Positions 1-15,029 are shown, counted from the stretch's first letter. The stretch: 64,000 nucleotides of DNA from Diphasiastrum complanatum (GCA_029204225.1 CM055102.1:24273390-24337389); one strand, 5' to 3'. Program-made: numbers and translations. The notes: generated by a model not told the origin, from the letters alone.

Positions 1-1311
1 GAGGCAGAGACTAGGAGACTACATGCTATGGGCCAAGTTGGAGCCCATTATTCTACTACGGATCATATCTTTACTCTCAGAGCTATCCTTGACAGCCTAT
101 GCTCCCTATTTATCCAGCAGATGCGTGACCTTGGTTTTTCTAAAGACACAGTTCTAGCAGTGATGGCGCTATATGAGAGAGTACTAGGTTGTTTTTAGAG
201 CGACAAAGGTATTTCTGGGTAAATCATGAGCACTATTGGGGTGAAGCAAGGGTGTTCCCTCTCACCTACACTTTTTGGGCTATATATTGACGAGTTGGAG
301 AGGGTTATTGAGCAACGTCATGGATTTGGTTACAAACTTGGAGACATTTTTTATCGCCATTTTCCTACATGCAAATGATGTGGCTCTAGTTTCACCTACT
401 CGAGAGGGCCTACAGAGCAAATGTGGGCCTCCTACATTTGCCTCCTAGGGGTTAACATTGAGAAGACCAAAGTGTTGGCCTTCAACACTTCCAAGAGTTT
501 ATCGCCTTCACTTTCTGGAGACAGATGTATTAGGGATCCCACTTCTACCATAATACCTGTGTTTCGGGTTATCACACGGTCTTAGATTCATACTGGGTCA
601 ATTCCATGTCTCTTCACACCAGCTTGAGGTTGAGATTGGTCGGTTTCAAGAGACCCCACGAGATAATAGGATCTCCCAGTTATGTTCCCTAGGTGCTGTG
701 GAGATTGAGGAGCACTTTATCTTCATTTGCCTAGCCTATTACGAGATTCGTAGGAGATACTTTTGTTTGTTTAGAGATGCATCAGTCACTTTGCACTCAC
801 TTGTTACCTATGCACTTATGATACGAGAGATGCTTATATTACGACAGATCTCCTGCCTTCGCACAAGAGTGCTCCAGACACAGCTTCATATCACCTCCTT
901 TTCCTCCAAACGACAATCATGACCAGGCCAAGATTCAGAGGATGATGATGAGGTTGATGACGCGACTTCCCACAAAGCTCAGAGATTGTGCACCTCACTG
1001 CGCTATCCTAGAGTTAGACCTACTCATCCTTACAACATATCCAGATTATATTTCCTACTGCATCTCGTATTACATCCTTCTTCAATAGCAGCAATTGCAG
1101 CATCACCACCACCACCTCCAAGACATGAACTAAAGCATTCATAGCTAGTTCATAATTCATACCTATGTAGTTTCTATACCTAGATTTACATTATATGTAG
1201 TTTTCTTTTACGTACTCAGAGACGTTTTTCATATGCTCCCATTTGCTCTACACACCTAATATGTACTTATTCATCTTATATGCCTTTTGGCATGGAAAAG
1301 ACATTAATAAA

Positions 1312-1373
<62 letters not shown>
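1..1373 (+). mobile_element. Decayed LINE (non-LTR retrotransposon), 3' part of reverse transcriptase to tail
   Basis: Frame 1 from the window edge reads as a LINE reverse transcriptase with stops. It includes GVKQGCSLSPTLFGLYIDEL at 238-297, which is the conserved RT block before the catalytic box. The box itself follows after a frameshift, as HANDVALVSP from about 368. The usual (F/Y)ADD has become HAND, so the first catalytic Asp is lost. VNIEKTKVLAF follows at about 451. At 690-790, EEHFIFICLAYYEIRRRY resembles the C-terminal zinc-binding segment of plant LINE proteins. The unit ends in ATTAATAAAA and a (CTT)n(CT)n tail at 1313-1373, a common LINE ending. The 5' end is outside the window. 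The element lies on the strand opposite to PABN, downstream of its exon 3, so probably in an intron. It is not functional. Confidence 0.82.
1313..1373. repeat. (CTT)n(CT)n microsatellite at LINE 3' end
   Basis: About 31 bp of CTT repeats (1313-1343) run into about 30 bp of CT repeats (1344-1373). They directly follow the ATTAATAAAA end of the LINE remnant. Confidence 0.95.
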
Positions 1374-1376
<3 letters not shown>

Positions 1377-1684
1377 AATGCCAGAGTCCAGCTTCATGAA
1401 TCACTAGCAGACCAAAAGTGATAAAACTTCAAACACAAATCCCAATATTCAAAATTTATTTCACTACAAATTATTGAATTTGGTAATCAACAATGAATCG
1501 GGCATTTTTTTTTTCCCCAAGTTCGAATCAGCTCCAAACGACTCGTTTCATTTGAACCGTGGTTCAAGGTTTGAACCGCAGTTCGTGGTTCCACTATAAT
1601 AACTGTACTATTTTACTTGCTTGTCAAATTAAGTTCAAACAAGCAGTCAAAGAAACTTTCAAATGCAAATTGCACATATCTTAC
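1374..1684. other. Probable PABN intron 3 sequence, no gene seen
   Basis: AT-rich sequence between the LINE tail and the splice donor of PABN exon 3. On the minus strand it begins with the donor GTAAGATATG at 1684-1675. No RRM-coding exon is visible here, so the rest of the RRM must lie left of the window. A short degenerate repeat with GAATCGG/GTTCGAA/TTTGAACCG motifs at about 1492-1590 resembles a transposon end. Confidence 0.55.
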
Positions 1685-1755
1685 ATTCCCCACAAAAACT
1701 GAACGTGCATCTGCTTCCTCTTTACTGGCTTGCGATGCTGCACTGCCCGCTGGAT
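1685..1755 (-). CDS. PABN: PABN exon 3 (start of RRM)
   Basis: 71 bp. Acceptor TGCATGCAG, two bases completing the Asp codon split after exon 2, then 23 codons ending VFVGN (RNP2). Donor GTAAGATATG, phase 0. The frame agrees exactly with exon 2 and with the family order. Confidence 0.9.
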
Positions 1756-4700
1756 CTGCATGCATAAGACCTCAGGCTGGGTCAGAATGTGCAGGAACAC
1801 TAAGAGAGAAACTTCTGAATGAGTTGAGAGACAGTTTTTTTTAAATTCTAAATATTCCTGCAAAAGAGCTGAGGAAAGACCAATAAACACGGACAACAAC
1901 TATTGATTCAATAATCCGCAAATTCTGAATGGGAATGTTTCACTTGAACAGGTTCCTTCTTCCTTCCAGCAATCGCAGTAAAAAGCCAGAAATACAATTC
2001 CTGGGACATAATATGGTTGCAGGAAACTGCCTAAGCTATGTACAATTCAATGGACCACAAAGGAGCCTCATATGGAGTTGCATGGATGATGGACCTGCAC
2101 CTTATTGAACATGATTTGGCCCCTATATGCCTAATGCAAGCACATGAGGGTCAAGACCATACAGAATAGTTTTCCTCCAGTATTTCCAAGGTGGATTCCA
2201 GTTTCAGAAGAGCATCAAGGTAGATGCAGCCTCATTTGCAATCAGTGGAAGATTTTAAAGCTTAGCATAGCTAGAGTAGCTCCGAATAAGATAGACTAGG
2301 AGTAAGCAAGAGTTCGGGTTAAAGTTGCTCCTTAAAAATACCCTCAATATCAACATTCAATGAACATTCTTGTGCTCCTTTGAACAATAAAGTAATCTCT
2401 CTCTCCTATATCATGTCTCATCTCTAGGTTTCAATCGTGATTATAAATCTTAGCACTTTCAAAAGAAAAAATTAAGTGCTACGATTACTGAACATTAGAT
2501 TATCTTCCTCACTTGGCGACGGGCGCTACATCAAAAGGAGATACATACTATAGGCTTCTACCTTTCTCTAATGCCAAATTTTTTCCACAATAGGGCTCTG
2601 ACTTTCTAGAGAGCTCTTGGCCATTGATCAAGTACTTGTTTGAAAGGTTCCCCAAACAGTGGCAATGGACAAATGTGCAAACTAAGTATCAGTCACAAAA
2701 ACTCTTGTATAAGATCAACGGGTTGGGATGATGGCTGAATTCTTAAGGATCAAGGTTTTGGCATAGGAAAGTATGAATAACATATCCTCACAGTATACAC
2801 AGACAGGCTGAGTTAAGCATAAGCGGATGCTCCTAAGCTTGAAGAGCTCATAGAAAGCAAAATGTGATAATGCAATATTTTGCGCTGTGTCATCTACAAG
2901 TGGGTCATAAAAAAATGCATATCTGAGTGTTTAACTAGCTCATTTGGCATTGTCACACAAAAAAAACTTTTCAAAAGAGCTGAAATTTAAGCTATTACGT
3001 GTTGAATTTGGATGCATTTAACTTCACAAGTTTTGCAGCCCAAGAACTCAAATTCGATCCATGGGTCACTTGGAGCTTAATCACACCTCCAATTGCATGA
3101 TTTGGGAAATCCTGCTTGCCTAATATTTTTGCACAGAAATCAGATTATAATTTGCTTAGTTTTGACCCTTGTAAATTAGGGTGGGTCCTAAGTTCCTTCA
3201 TAGTTTAGTGCTTGCTATGCAGTTCATGTAGATTCTGGCTTGTTTGAATAATATGTACAATCCCAAAAAAACAAATACTATTACTCAGCATACTGTATAA
3301 AGTGCAAGTACTTTTAACATGCATTGAAATAACCTCTTTTGAATGAGCTACAAGCTTATCAAGCATAGATAGAATATCGATTTGTGAAATTAGAATATAT
3401 CCATTTCAAATAGAGAAGTCAGTGATGTCATAAGGTAAAGCTTAGAAACAATATACAAGCAACCCAAAAAGTCAAAGGATCTATATCAAAACAATAATAT
3501 AGAATTCAATAAACAAAAAATCTTAGCCAAACAACATTGCTTATGTTGCAAGACAAAAACAAAAACGTATCATGCAAAAAACAAAGCTTGTAGAGCAAAG
3601 ATATGAGGTCCATACTACAAGAAATTTGGTCGCAGGTGAAACTTCAAGTTTCCGCTTCTGCTACTATACTAAAGAACGCCTCTGCCCAAAGCATCCTCCT
3701 TTTATGCTGTTCATTATTTCTTCACTTACCTTCACTGAGCATATTATCTAAACACCTTCCCTTGTTATATACATCACTCGACAGATCTCAACACTCCATC
3801 TTTGTATCAAGTTGATTCTCCAGTAGTCTCCTTGTCCTCTATACCCTATAGTTATCCCTTATACCAAGTGTTTCCCTTGATGCTATTGTCATGTAATTTC
3901 AAATTGTAGACAATAATATCAATGTAAGACTTGTGAGGCCCAAAAGGATATATTAACCTTGATAAGTCAACGGTTGATCCCTCTTTAGACCCCTCAGAGG
4001 TATTCAAAATAAGGAAAATTTGGCCAATAAGGCCTAACAAGTAGTTAGTAGAGTTGAGGACTTTAAGAGATGGTCAAGTTTCATCAGCTTATAATTATCA
4101 ATAGATAACCATTTTCCATCATCAAAGGGACCTTTCAGCTCATTTGAATTGTTGGAGACCTGGAAAATCCTCCACTCCTTTGTGAATGTGAACCATAGTT
4201 GCCACGACTCATCATGTGCCCAATCCACATGGATCAACTGCCTTGGTGATTTTCATGACGATTTGTATGTCTTGCTATTGGTTTCCATGCTTATATGATA
4301 GCTATTGTGGTCGAAATTCTCTCTTTTGTGTCATTAACATAAAAGTCAATGTGTCATTTCTAGCTTAGTTCTTGTGATTTATGCTATGAATCAGGTTAGG
4401 CACATGACATATGTAGAATCTAGGAATCTAGGCATTTTATCCACTCTAGATCAACAATGAATTTGATTGCAAAATGCAAATAAAATTGAAATTTTTATGT
4501 TCTTGTTTTTCCTACTTTTTACTTGCTGGTTGACTCGAACCACTAATGGTATACACGATTGACCTTTGTCAGTGCTTAATTTCATAATAAAGATTCGTAT
4601 TCGAGGGTGAGCAATTCCATCTTCACCCCTCTATGATGAGGATTGTGTGAATGTTATCTAAGCAATATGATCTCTTCATGAAAGCCAATTTTCCTTCTCT

Positions 4701-7700
4701 TGCAAAGTATTGAATTCACATTACTTGTGGGAACGCTATAAACTTTAAGGAAATAAGACCTTTCATAAAGTTTAGTTCACAGAAAGTTATGGGAACCGCA
4801 ATAGTGTTTAAACAAAAGTATGTAAACAGGTCATCACAAAAATGGAGATAGTTGCATTCAAAAGTGTTTGGATGCTGATTCAAACTCGTTTCAGACATGG
4901 GTGTTTCAAACTTAGGCTTTTCAAACATTTCTTTTTTCGGTGCCCTTGGCCCCCAAAAGTGGCCCAAAGGGTCACATGACTTTGTTTTAGAAATTTTTAG
5001 GGTCCATTTATGGAAATAACGACCTACTGCTAGTAAAATACACAAACAGACACACTTTATATGAAACATTTCCTTGTTAAATGATAGAGAAAACAATCTA
5101 GAAAACAAATAGGTTGTATCAAGCAAAATATTTTCATTTTCATGGAATTATGAGAGTTTCTAAGACATCCCATGCATATCAAGAGGAAAATTCATAGCAA
5201 AGCTATGACATGCAAGCAAAAGCCCTTAGCTAGTTCTTATTTCAACACATAACTAAGGTCAAACATTCCAAATGAGATGGAATAAAAGCTCAATATTCAT
5301 CTTCTTGTATGTCAATGAATGAGAATTAAAAAGATGTGAAGTAGGAATGCAGCGTGTGTAAGCAATTGGTAATAATATGACAATCGATTACAATTAAAGG
5401 TTTGTGAAAGAGCACCTTGCACGGCACTCATCTCCTTCTCAACCTTAGCTTGCATGTCTCGTAACGCAGCAGCCTCTTCCTCCATCTCTTTCAAACGCTT
5501 CTTCATCTCCTCCAACTCCTGAAAATCAACATCCACACAAAGTATATTTTTTAAGAAAAGGCAACTTTCATTTATGATGAGCTTACATTAAACATCTACC
5601 ATTGTCACAAATGAGTAAAATCGTAAAAATTTCACCCAAAGAAAGACCACTAATTTTTAAGTTGACTAACAGATGTGCCCATGTATGCATCAAGGGTTTT
5701 CTTTCGTTTGCAACCCATCAAACTTGTATGTATCCAACATTTTCTAATAGTTACGTACCTACCTTGTCCTATTGATAAACAAAATTATAGCAATCTAAGC
5801 AAACTCCTAGAAAGTTTAAATTTCAAGAAAATTATATCTTAAAATACTAAAAATTTCTACAATTACAAGGAACAAAACCTGAATTTCAATCTAAATGTGG
5901 AAAATAAAGCACATAAAGAGTCACAACGAGCTCTCTATAGGGAATGGGACCACTTAACACTCAAGTGGGGTTTGTAGCCACCAAATTTTCCAGCTCGTTC
6001 ATAGCATAAAGGGTCCAGGCAACTAACAACCTCTAAACCGTGTCAGCTTCAAACCACCGTATCAATGTTGTAAATGGCATTCAAGATCTCTACACGACAA
6101 AGAGTTGGGGTGAGGCCAAACTTGTACTTTTTCAAATTCATAGTAGTAGCCTCAAGCAATTGTAGCTTTCAATGATAGATGATGATTCTTTGGCTAAGGA
6201 TCTAGTGCACTGCTGTAAATGAAAATGCGGCCTTCTAGAGACCCAACACCCGCTTATGGAAGAACATTGAGCTTACTAGATAGTAGAAACTAGTCAATTC
6301 CAACCCGACTCTACTCAAACTCGTAGACTAATGGATAGAATATTTTGGCCTCGTCACAAGTTTGTCGGCACCTTCTTTGATAACATTTTGGTTTTCAGTA
6401 AGAACAATAAGGAGCATAAAGAACCTCTTGACATTGTTTTTAAGACTTTGATAAAGAATGTTTTTTTGTCAAAGGCAAGAGAAGTGAGCATTTCCTTAGA
6501 GAGATTCAGTTCTTAGAGCCTATAATTTCTTAGAAGGAAATTCAAATGGACCCTAGCAAGATAACTGCAATACTAATATACTAGAATGGCCCATCCCTAA
6601 AGACATCCATGAAATACACTTTTTCTAAGCCTATGTTCCTATTATCAAAGATATATCTACCATTTTGCTCATGTTGCATTTTCTCTCTAAGATCTCACCT
6701 TATCCTTCTAGATTTTCATAAAGCATTTTCGGTAGAAGTGGATGCTAGTCAGGAATGCATTGGGGCTGTTTTGAATCAAGAGGGTCACACTTGAGTAGAA
6801 GACTTTAAAACGCTGAAGTTCATTGTGACATCTATGAGAAAGGACTATTGGTCGTTATCCATGCCCTAAAATTTTGGAAACATTACCCCCTAGTAAGTGA
6901 CTTTTTGTTAAGAACGATCATCAAAGTTTATGCTATTTTCTCACATGGCAATTGACAAGACAATTTTTTTTTTTAATCTTCCACTTCCAACTTATTCACC
7001 ATCCTGGAAAAGCTAACAAGCTAGTTGATGCCTTGTCTAGGAGGCCTACGATGGTATATCACAAATTCCATTGCATTCCATGACAACTTTTTCATAATTA
7101 GGAACATGTATGAGAATGATAAGGACTTAAAAGCCATGATTGAACTCCTTAAAGAGGAAAAACAGGTATAGGACTGTATCTTGAAAAATGGAAATTTGTT
7201 CAAAGGGGTCAAACTTTGTAATCCTATAAAATTCCGAGACAGCATCGTCAAAGCGCACTGTAAGCCACCCTATGCATGCCACAAAGGAATTCTCACTACT
7301 TTAGAGGCTATCCAAAGATAATTCTTTTGACGAACCAAAAGAAGAGACGTCCGTCCTTTTGGATGCTTGCTCCACATGCCAACAAAACAAAGAAGAAAGA
7401 AAGACTCTAGGACTACTCCATCCCTTACCCATGTCAAATGCTCCTTGGGAACACACTGCCATGAAGTTTGTTCCCAGGTTACCTAGGACAAACCAGGAAA
7501 TGAAATGATTTGGACAATTGCTGACAAGTTTATTAAGAAGGGACATTAAGAAGAAACTTCAAACAAGGAGTTGAACGTTTAGATATTTAACTTTTAAGCA
7601 TGTCTTCTAAGTTACATGGGGCACCCAAGAGGACTGTCTTAAATCATGAAACTAGATTTCCTAGCAATCTCTGGAGAGCTTTCTTTGATGATTTAGGCAC

Positions 7701-9255
7701 AGCTTTGAAATTCTCTCTCTTTCCATCCTCAAGTGGATGGACAAAGTGAGACTACCAATCAAACGATTATTGAGCTTTTAGAATACTACAAGGTAGACAA
7801 TGAGAATTTATGAAAACATTATCTTCCTATCGCAAAATCTGCTTGCAAAATCATCATGCATGCCTCCACTGCAAAAGCTCTATTTCACATGGTGTATGGT
7901 AAATCATTGTAACCATGCTTTTAAGTTTTGACCAAAGGAAAAAAATTTGCTTCTGATGAATTTTTTCATGACCACAAAGAATCTTGTGAAAAACTTAAGC
8001 CAACCATATCTTAAGCACATGAAAACAAAGCAAGCACGCAAATTTGTGTCAAAGGAAGGCAAGTTACCTAAATGGAGACTATGTTCTTTTGAAATTTGAC
8101 AAGCAAAGGCTAAGAAACAAGAAAGGTAAGGTGAAACTTTGCCCTAACCTAAGTTGGCTATGAAGTTTAGTGGACCATTTCGGGTTCATCAACGACATTA
8201 CTTGTAGATTGAAGCTACCTCCAGATTGGAAGATTCATGACAAGTTACGTGTGAGCTTGTTAAAGAAGTATGTTGTACCGACACCAACAAAAGATCCTTC
8301 CAAAATAATCAGGGAAGAAGAGATGCTTCAAACGGAACACACCCTTATGCACATGCAAAGATCAGGAAGAAAAGAGCGATTTTCTACCCTATATTTGTGG
8401 AAATTCAAGAACTATCCTACCATGGAGGTAAGATGGATGGAAGAAGACTTTTTCCAAGACAATCCAAATATTTTGGCATCCTACCAAGAAAAAGTCTATC
8501 AAGGACAACGCTTTATGAGTCGAAGGAACGTGAATGATTAAGGCACAACCTCAATAGATTAAAGATTATTCTTTATGATTAAGGACTTATATGACTCTAA
8601 AATTTGATCCATTCATTCATGCATTTGAAAGAGACGTACAATTCTTGATGCAATCAAAATTTGACACTATCACTCATTTATGACATCAATTTCCACTTGA
8701 TGACTAAACAATGTCCTTGATTTCATAAGCTACTTAGATGTTGATAAGCATGATTCCTTATGGGATTAGAAGAAGCTAGATTTAAATCTAAAATTTCTTC
8801 ATGAGTTTCCAACCCTCATGGGTTGGGAGGACAAATTACATGATTTGTGAGCGTGTGGGTGCTTCAAGAATTGCCAAGCCGTGATTGGTTTTAAGGAACC
8901 GCAATGATTGGTTTTTAAGGTGCCCCATGAATTGTTTTTTGGCATTTGCATGAACTAATGGGACCATCTAGGGGTTGATCACCCCTGGATCTACCATCAC
9001 CATGACAAGGGGAGGTAACAACCTTGACATCCATTGCCGAGCAAGGTTGCATTGAATCGCGGTTCGAACCATCGAATCGTTCGGACCCGGTTCAAACCGT
9101 TGGAATCGTTCGAATCGTTAGAAGTTAGGAGTTAGTGACTAGTCTGAGTTAGTAGTTACTAGTTAGTACTAAGTAGTTACTAGTAACTAGATAGTAGAGT
9201 CTAGTTAGAACTTAGAACTTAGAACTTAGAGAGATCTGTAGAGTCTAGACTCACC

Positions 9256-9291
<36 letters not shown>

Positions 9292-12200
9292 ACCATGCCG
9301 AGGGATAGGGATCCCTTGTGGGATCACGTCACCATCGCTGCGGCCTATGGCACATCGGGCATGAAGAGATGGACTTGCAGATATTGTCACCAGTCTTACA
9401 CTGGAGGGCCCACATGCATCAGGGCACATTTGTTACGTTTGAGGGGGTACGAGATTGTCGCTTGCATGCATGCTCCTGACACGCTACCCACTCTTGTCGC
9501 ATCGGAGGAGGTTGGCCCTTCGAGGATGGGGCCCAGACCGAGAGGTAAACATTCAACTCTAAGACTCTTACACTTCAAAGTTCAAAGTTCAAACATTGAT
9601 CAAGTTTTAAGTTTTAACTTTTAGCTCACATGATACATCAAGTTTCAAGTTTCAATTTCATTGATCATCTAATTTCTAAATTGTATTGTAATTTCAAATT
9701 TGTCTTTTTTGGTAGATCGAGATGCAGTCACGGCGACACAGCCAGAGGCCACCACATCACGCCCCCTAGTTGCCATCCGCTCACCCCTCGCTTCCCATGG
9801 CCCAGAGGACAGAGCTGCAGATGAGGCAGGGCCTAGTACCCGGCCTGACCCGCCTTTTGGTGCAAGATCTTCGACACCACCTCCAGCCATGACCATACCG
9901 GCACCACATCATCCACCTGAGAGAGGGAGAGGTAGACGGGGCCGCTCTACACAGATGGGGGGTAGGGAGTACTATGTGCCAGCAGAGGTTGTCGTTCGAC
10001 AGTTGTTCTACACCTGCGATCTGCCATTTCATTTAGCTAGGACCCCGGCATGGAGGAGGGCGATGAGTGCGGTGAGTGCGATTGGGCAGGTGTGGCAGGG
10101 GCCATCTTGCGAGCACTTGAGGACGAAGAGGCTTCTTGATGAGCGGGCTTCTGTTGACCAGAAGCTAGAGCCTCTCAAGAAGGCATGGGCCCAGTACGTA
10201 CTACTTGCTTTTAACTTTATCTACTCTAAACTTTAAATCCACTTCCAACAAGCATAAAAGCTTCATGGGTGCCCTCTTCCACACAATCCAAGTCTTGACA
10301 AGGTTAAAAAGGGGCTTGGAGTTGGGACTGTGGAGTTGTAAATACTGATCCGGCCGGTTCCCCATATGGATCGTTGCATACTGACGGTAAAATTCAAAAT
10401 CATCAAGAATAGGAAGGAAGGCCGCCTTAAAGGCCTTACAAAAATCCTCCCAATTCCTAGGAACTTTATGCTTACCATGCCATCCTACTACCTGCCAAGT
10501 GGCCTTATCTTGCCACCTAGCCTCCACGTCAGCCTTCTGGCCATCTCCTGGCAACCTGCCAGGTGGCCCACAGCCCCCCCCCCCCCCCCCCCCCCAGTTT
10601 CAGGAGGTCTATTCTCGTTTTGCAACTAGAATAGATCCTTTGCTAGTAAAGTTGCATTTTATACTTGGGTTGCCCAAGAGACTATCAGCTAGAGGTCATG
10701 AGGAACCAACCTCTTACCCTCGAGGATGTTGTTCGCTTCGCCAGAATCTACGATGATACTCGTATGATGGCCAAGCCTGAGACTGGTGTCTTGCCCGACG
10801 TAAAAGGTAAGAAGCCTTTCTTTCCAAAGAAATCGAAAGATAAGGCAAAGGATGGGGCTTCAGGTTCAGGTAAGTCGAAGAAAAGATCTACCTTGGACCA
10901 AGAAACCTTTATGAAAGCCAGAAGCGACAATCTATGCTTCAACTGCATGGAACCAAATCATGTCACAAAGGAATGTCCAAAGAAACGGAAAGCTAACGGG
11001 GCATCTTTGAAGACGCCAGGTAACTCTAGCATATCTAGTGTAGATCTTTCCTTTGCTGGTATTTCTGTGTGCGAGCATTGTTGTTTGAATACGGCTGTTT
11101 TTGACCCTCATGACCTCGTTCGGATGAAGGGGATTGTGGGTGGTCAAGCCGTAACAGTTTTATTTGACGATGGTTCCACACATAATTTTATTAATGCTAA
11201 TTTGTTGTAGAAGCTAAAGGTGGAAACAAGGCAAAGTGACCACCGATACACAATGAAGCGGGCAACTGGTGCAAAAAGCCAAGTTTGGGACCGGATAGTC
11301 CCTCGTCTACCAATAGAGATTCAAGCCTATAAGGATAAATTAGACTTTCACTTTATGAATCTAGATAGGGTAGATGTAATACTTGGAAAGGAGTAAATGG
11401 CAGTGTTGATATTTCTACTCCGTATATGCTTTCTGCTTTGCAATCAATTAAATGTATGGATGTTGTTGATTGCAGTTCTTATTTATGTAGGTTAAAAGAT
11501 TTTAAGACCGTAGCTTGCAATTTTACAATCTCCAAACGGAATTAATGTCTAATAACCTAAAGCAAGAAAACTCACCAGAAGGTGAAATCTTTAGGAAACT
11601 TAGGCAAGAATATAATGATGTGTTTCCTGAGCAGCTTCCTGAGGGTCTTCCCCCCTCTAGGGGTGTTGACCATGGTATTAAACTGATTCCTGGTAGTTCA
11701 CCTATGTCACTGTATCCCTATAGGATGAGTACTACTGAAGAGGATGAGGTTTATAGGCAACTGCAAAATTACCTTAAGATGGGCCATGTTAGGCCTAGTA
11801 AATCTCCGTGGGGGGCACCTGTGCTCCTTGTTGATAAAAAAGACGGAGGTACTTGTCTTTGTGTGGACTTTAAAAAGTTGAATAAATTAACGATTAAAAA
11901 CCGTTATCCCTTGCCGCAAATGGATGAGCTGGTTGATCGATTGCATGGTGCAAAGTACTTCAACAAAATCAATTTGAGATCAGGGTATCATCAGATTCGA
12001 ATAAAGACTGAGGATGTTGAAAAAACCGGGTTTAGAACTAGGTAAGGCCATTATGAGTTTCTGGTTTTACCATTTGGCTTGACAAATACTCCAGCGACTT
12101 TCGAGCAGACGATGAACGATCTTCTTCGTCCATATCTGGGAAAGTTCGTCATAGTGTACTTAGATGATATTCTCATCTAAAGTAAGACCTTGAAGGAGCA

Positions 12201-14954
12201 TGAGGAGCATCTCAGGACTGTCTTAAAGTTACTTAGGCAGGAGAAGCTTTTTGCCAAGGAGTCCAAATATCTGTTCTTCCAGAAAAGGTTGTTATACCTT
12301 GGTCACATTATTTCGGATCATGGGTTGGAAATTGACCCAAATAAAGTCCAACAGGTACGTGAATGGCCTATTTCTAAAACCATCCGAGAAGTTAAGTCCT
12401 TTTCGGGCTTCACGGGGTTTTTTCATAGATTCATCTTGAACTATGCATTAATTGCATTGGCCTTGACGAATGTCCTCAGAGGGGCTAAAAGAGTTAGCCG
12501 GCACAGTAAGTTCAGTCCTCCAGTTACTTTGACTGAAGAGTTGAATCAGAGTTTTGAAAACCTCAAATACTGTGTGACTACAGCGCATATTCTACACATA
12601 GTGGATCCTAACAAGCCATATGTACTTGAAACGGATGCCAGCGACTATGCTATAGGCGCAGTCCTATATCAGGATGGTAGGCCGGTAGCTTTTGAAAGCA
12701 AGAAGTTGGACACTGCTCAAAGGCGGTATTCCACCTATGACAGGGAACTTTTTGCAGTTATTCATGCCCTGAAAGTTTGGAGACATTATTTGTATGGCTC
12801 CCAATTTACCATAGTTCCATCAAGCGTTTAAGTATATTAACGATGTGGTCGACCTTAGGGGTTGTAAGGCCAGATGGTCAGAGATGCTCCAAGAATTTCA
12901 TTATGACATTGAGTACCGGAAGGGTACTTCTAATAGCATCGCGGATGCCTTAAGCCGGATTGAAGAGGTTAATCAGTTAAGCTTTTCTGAGATTCAATCT
13001 GAGTTGTATCTGTCCTTAAGAGATTTGTGTAAGACCGATAGGTACTTCGGTCGTATTTGGCTAGACGTCCTGGCAAGTTCTCTAGATCTAATGATGAGCT
13101 TGGAATGCAGGATTCCAAGATTTCTCCTCAGGACAAGATACAAAGAGACTATTCCATTAGGAATGGGTTCCTTTTCCGGAATGGAAAAGTTTGTGTGTCA
13201 GAAAATGATGATATAAGGGCCCAAATCCTGCATGAATGTCATGACAGCCCTTGTGTAGGGCACCCTGGCGTGCAAAGGACGCTTGACTTAGTAAAAAGGA
13301 ACTTTTACTAGCCAAACTTAAAAAGTCAAGTGGAGGCATATGTGTGCAAGTGTGCACAATGCCAAGTTAATAAAGCTGAAAGACTTAAGGCAGCTGATTT
13401 GTTAATGCCCTTGGAAATTCCCAAAGGAAAGTGGGAAAGCATTTCCATGGACTTTGTGGTTGGGCTACCTCGGACGGGGAAGCAAAATGATGCCATTTGG
13501 GTAATAGTTGGCAGGTTAACTAAAATGGCGCAATTCATACCAACCAAGCAGACTGTCAAAGCTTCTGAACTTGCTCAGCTTTTCGTTGAAAAGTTGTTCA
13601 GGTTGTTTGGTTTGCCGAATGACATTGTTATTGATAGAGATCCAAAATTCACTGGCAAATTCTGGCAAGCGTTCTTTGAGAAATTAGAGACCACTTTAAG
13701 TTTGGGGTCATCAGATCATCCTGAATTAGATGGTCAGACAGAGAGGACGAACCAGTCTATGGAAGATATGCTTCGGGCATATGTTTCCAGAAGACAGTCG
13801 GATTGGGATAGGTACCTTCCAATGATTGAGTGTGCTTATAACAGCGCAAAGCACTCATCGACGGGTTTTAGTCCATTTTCTCTGATGTATGGTTTCCAGC
13901 CTAGGGCTCCCATTTCAGTGGGCCTCAAAGGCCTCAAGGTTAAAGCAGCAGTAGATTTCCTGCATGATATGCAAGGAATGTTGCTTGTTGCTCGTGAAAA
14001 CGTAAAAAAGGCTCAAGATAGAGCCCAGTTTTACGCTAATCAAAAGCGACAACCTAGGGTCTATGAGGAGGGGACTTGGGTATATCTTAGAATCCCAAAA
14101 GATTCTAAGGTACTAAGGACTGGAAAATGCCCTAAGTTTATCACCTCGGTATGCAGGACCATTCCGTATAGTAAAGAAACTCCATCGGAATGCCTACTAG
14201 CTGGAGCTACCTCAAGGTGTTAAAGTCCATCCTGTTTTTCACATTAGCGGTTTAAAGGAAGGACTTGGTGGAAAGGATGACTTGATACCTCAGGAGGACT
14301 TAGTTCAGCTGGAGGACCTGACACCTACTGAACCACAGGCCATTGTTGATGTACGTCAACGTGGACTCAGAACCCAGCAGGTAACTGAGTACTTGGTTCG
14401 TTGGAAAGGAAGTTTTGAGGACGATGATACTTGGGAAAAGGAACATGACCTTAAACTGAGGTTCCCTAGATTCCTTCCTTAGATAAGGAATTTTTTAAGA
14501 AAGAGGGAATGTTAGGGACCAACTCCCTTGGGTCCCAAACCTAGACTTGAGACAGGATGATGGCTGGGCCTGTAGACTTGACCGGTGACTCGTGAACCTG
14601 CATGGTTGCCACGTATCATGATCTAGGTGTGCACATGGCTTGGAGTCTCTCTCCTTGGAGATATACAAGGGGAGGAAGGCTCAGTTGCCATCCATTCTAT
14701 CTACCTAGGAGGAGGTGGATGGAGAGCGTGTGCACGGCCAGAATGTTTGCTAGCATGAGGCAGGAGATGGCTGAGAGCCTAGGCGGTGGTATGGGACGTC
14801 GTCTAGGATGGAAGTCGGATCCAGCTTAATACGGTCACAGGCCAGGGCACGGAGGGTGGACCTGGATTAGGTCCTACGGCGGGGTGGAACGTGAATCGTT
14901 CGGTCTCTTGTGGTTAACCGGCACCTGGAGGTTTGCAGTAAGTAGCGATTGTAA

Positions 14955-15029
<75 letters not shown>

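Larger units (their letters stand above)
9042..10237 (+). mobile_element. 5' part of a BED-type hAT transposon
   Basis: It starts CAAGGTTGCATTGAATCGC, close to the CAGGGTTGCATTCAAACG end of the hAT complex at 27.5-31.8 kb. A degenerate TCGAATCGTT-rich leader and a (GA)n tract at 9261-9289 follow. The 3' half and 3' end are missing; the sequence changes at about 10237 into an inverted gag fragment. Confidence 0.72.

Noticed and set aside
4716-5126. 136-codon minus-strand frame
   Set aside because: Overlaps a hAT-type end, has no family resemblance and is not flanked by PABN-compatible splice sites.
9259-9294. Start codon at 9259 giving an Arg-Glu repeat N-terminus
   Set aside because: The extension is only the (GA)n repeat; [12 protein letters not shown] at 9295 fits hAT BED proteins.
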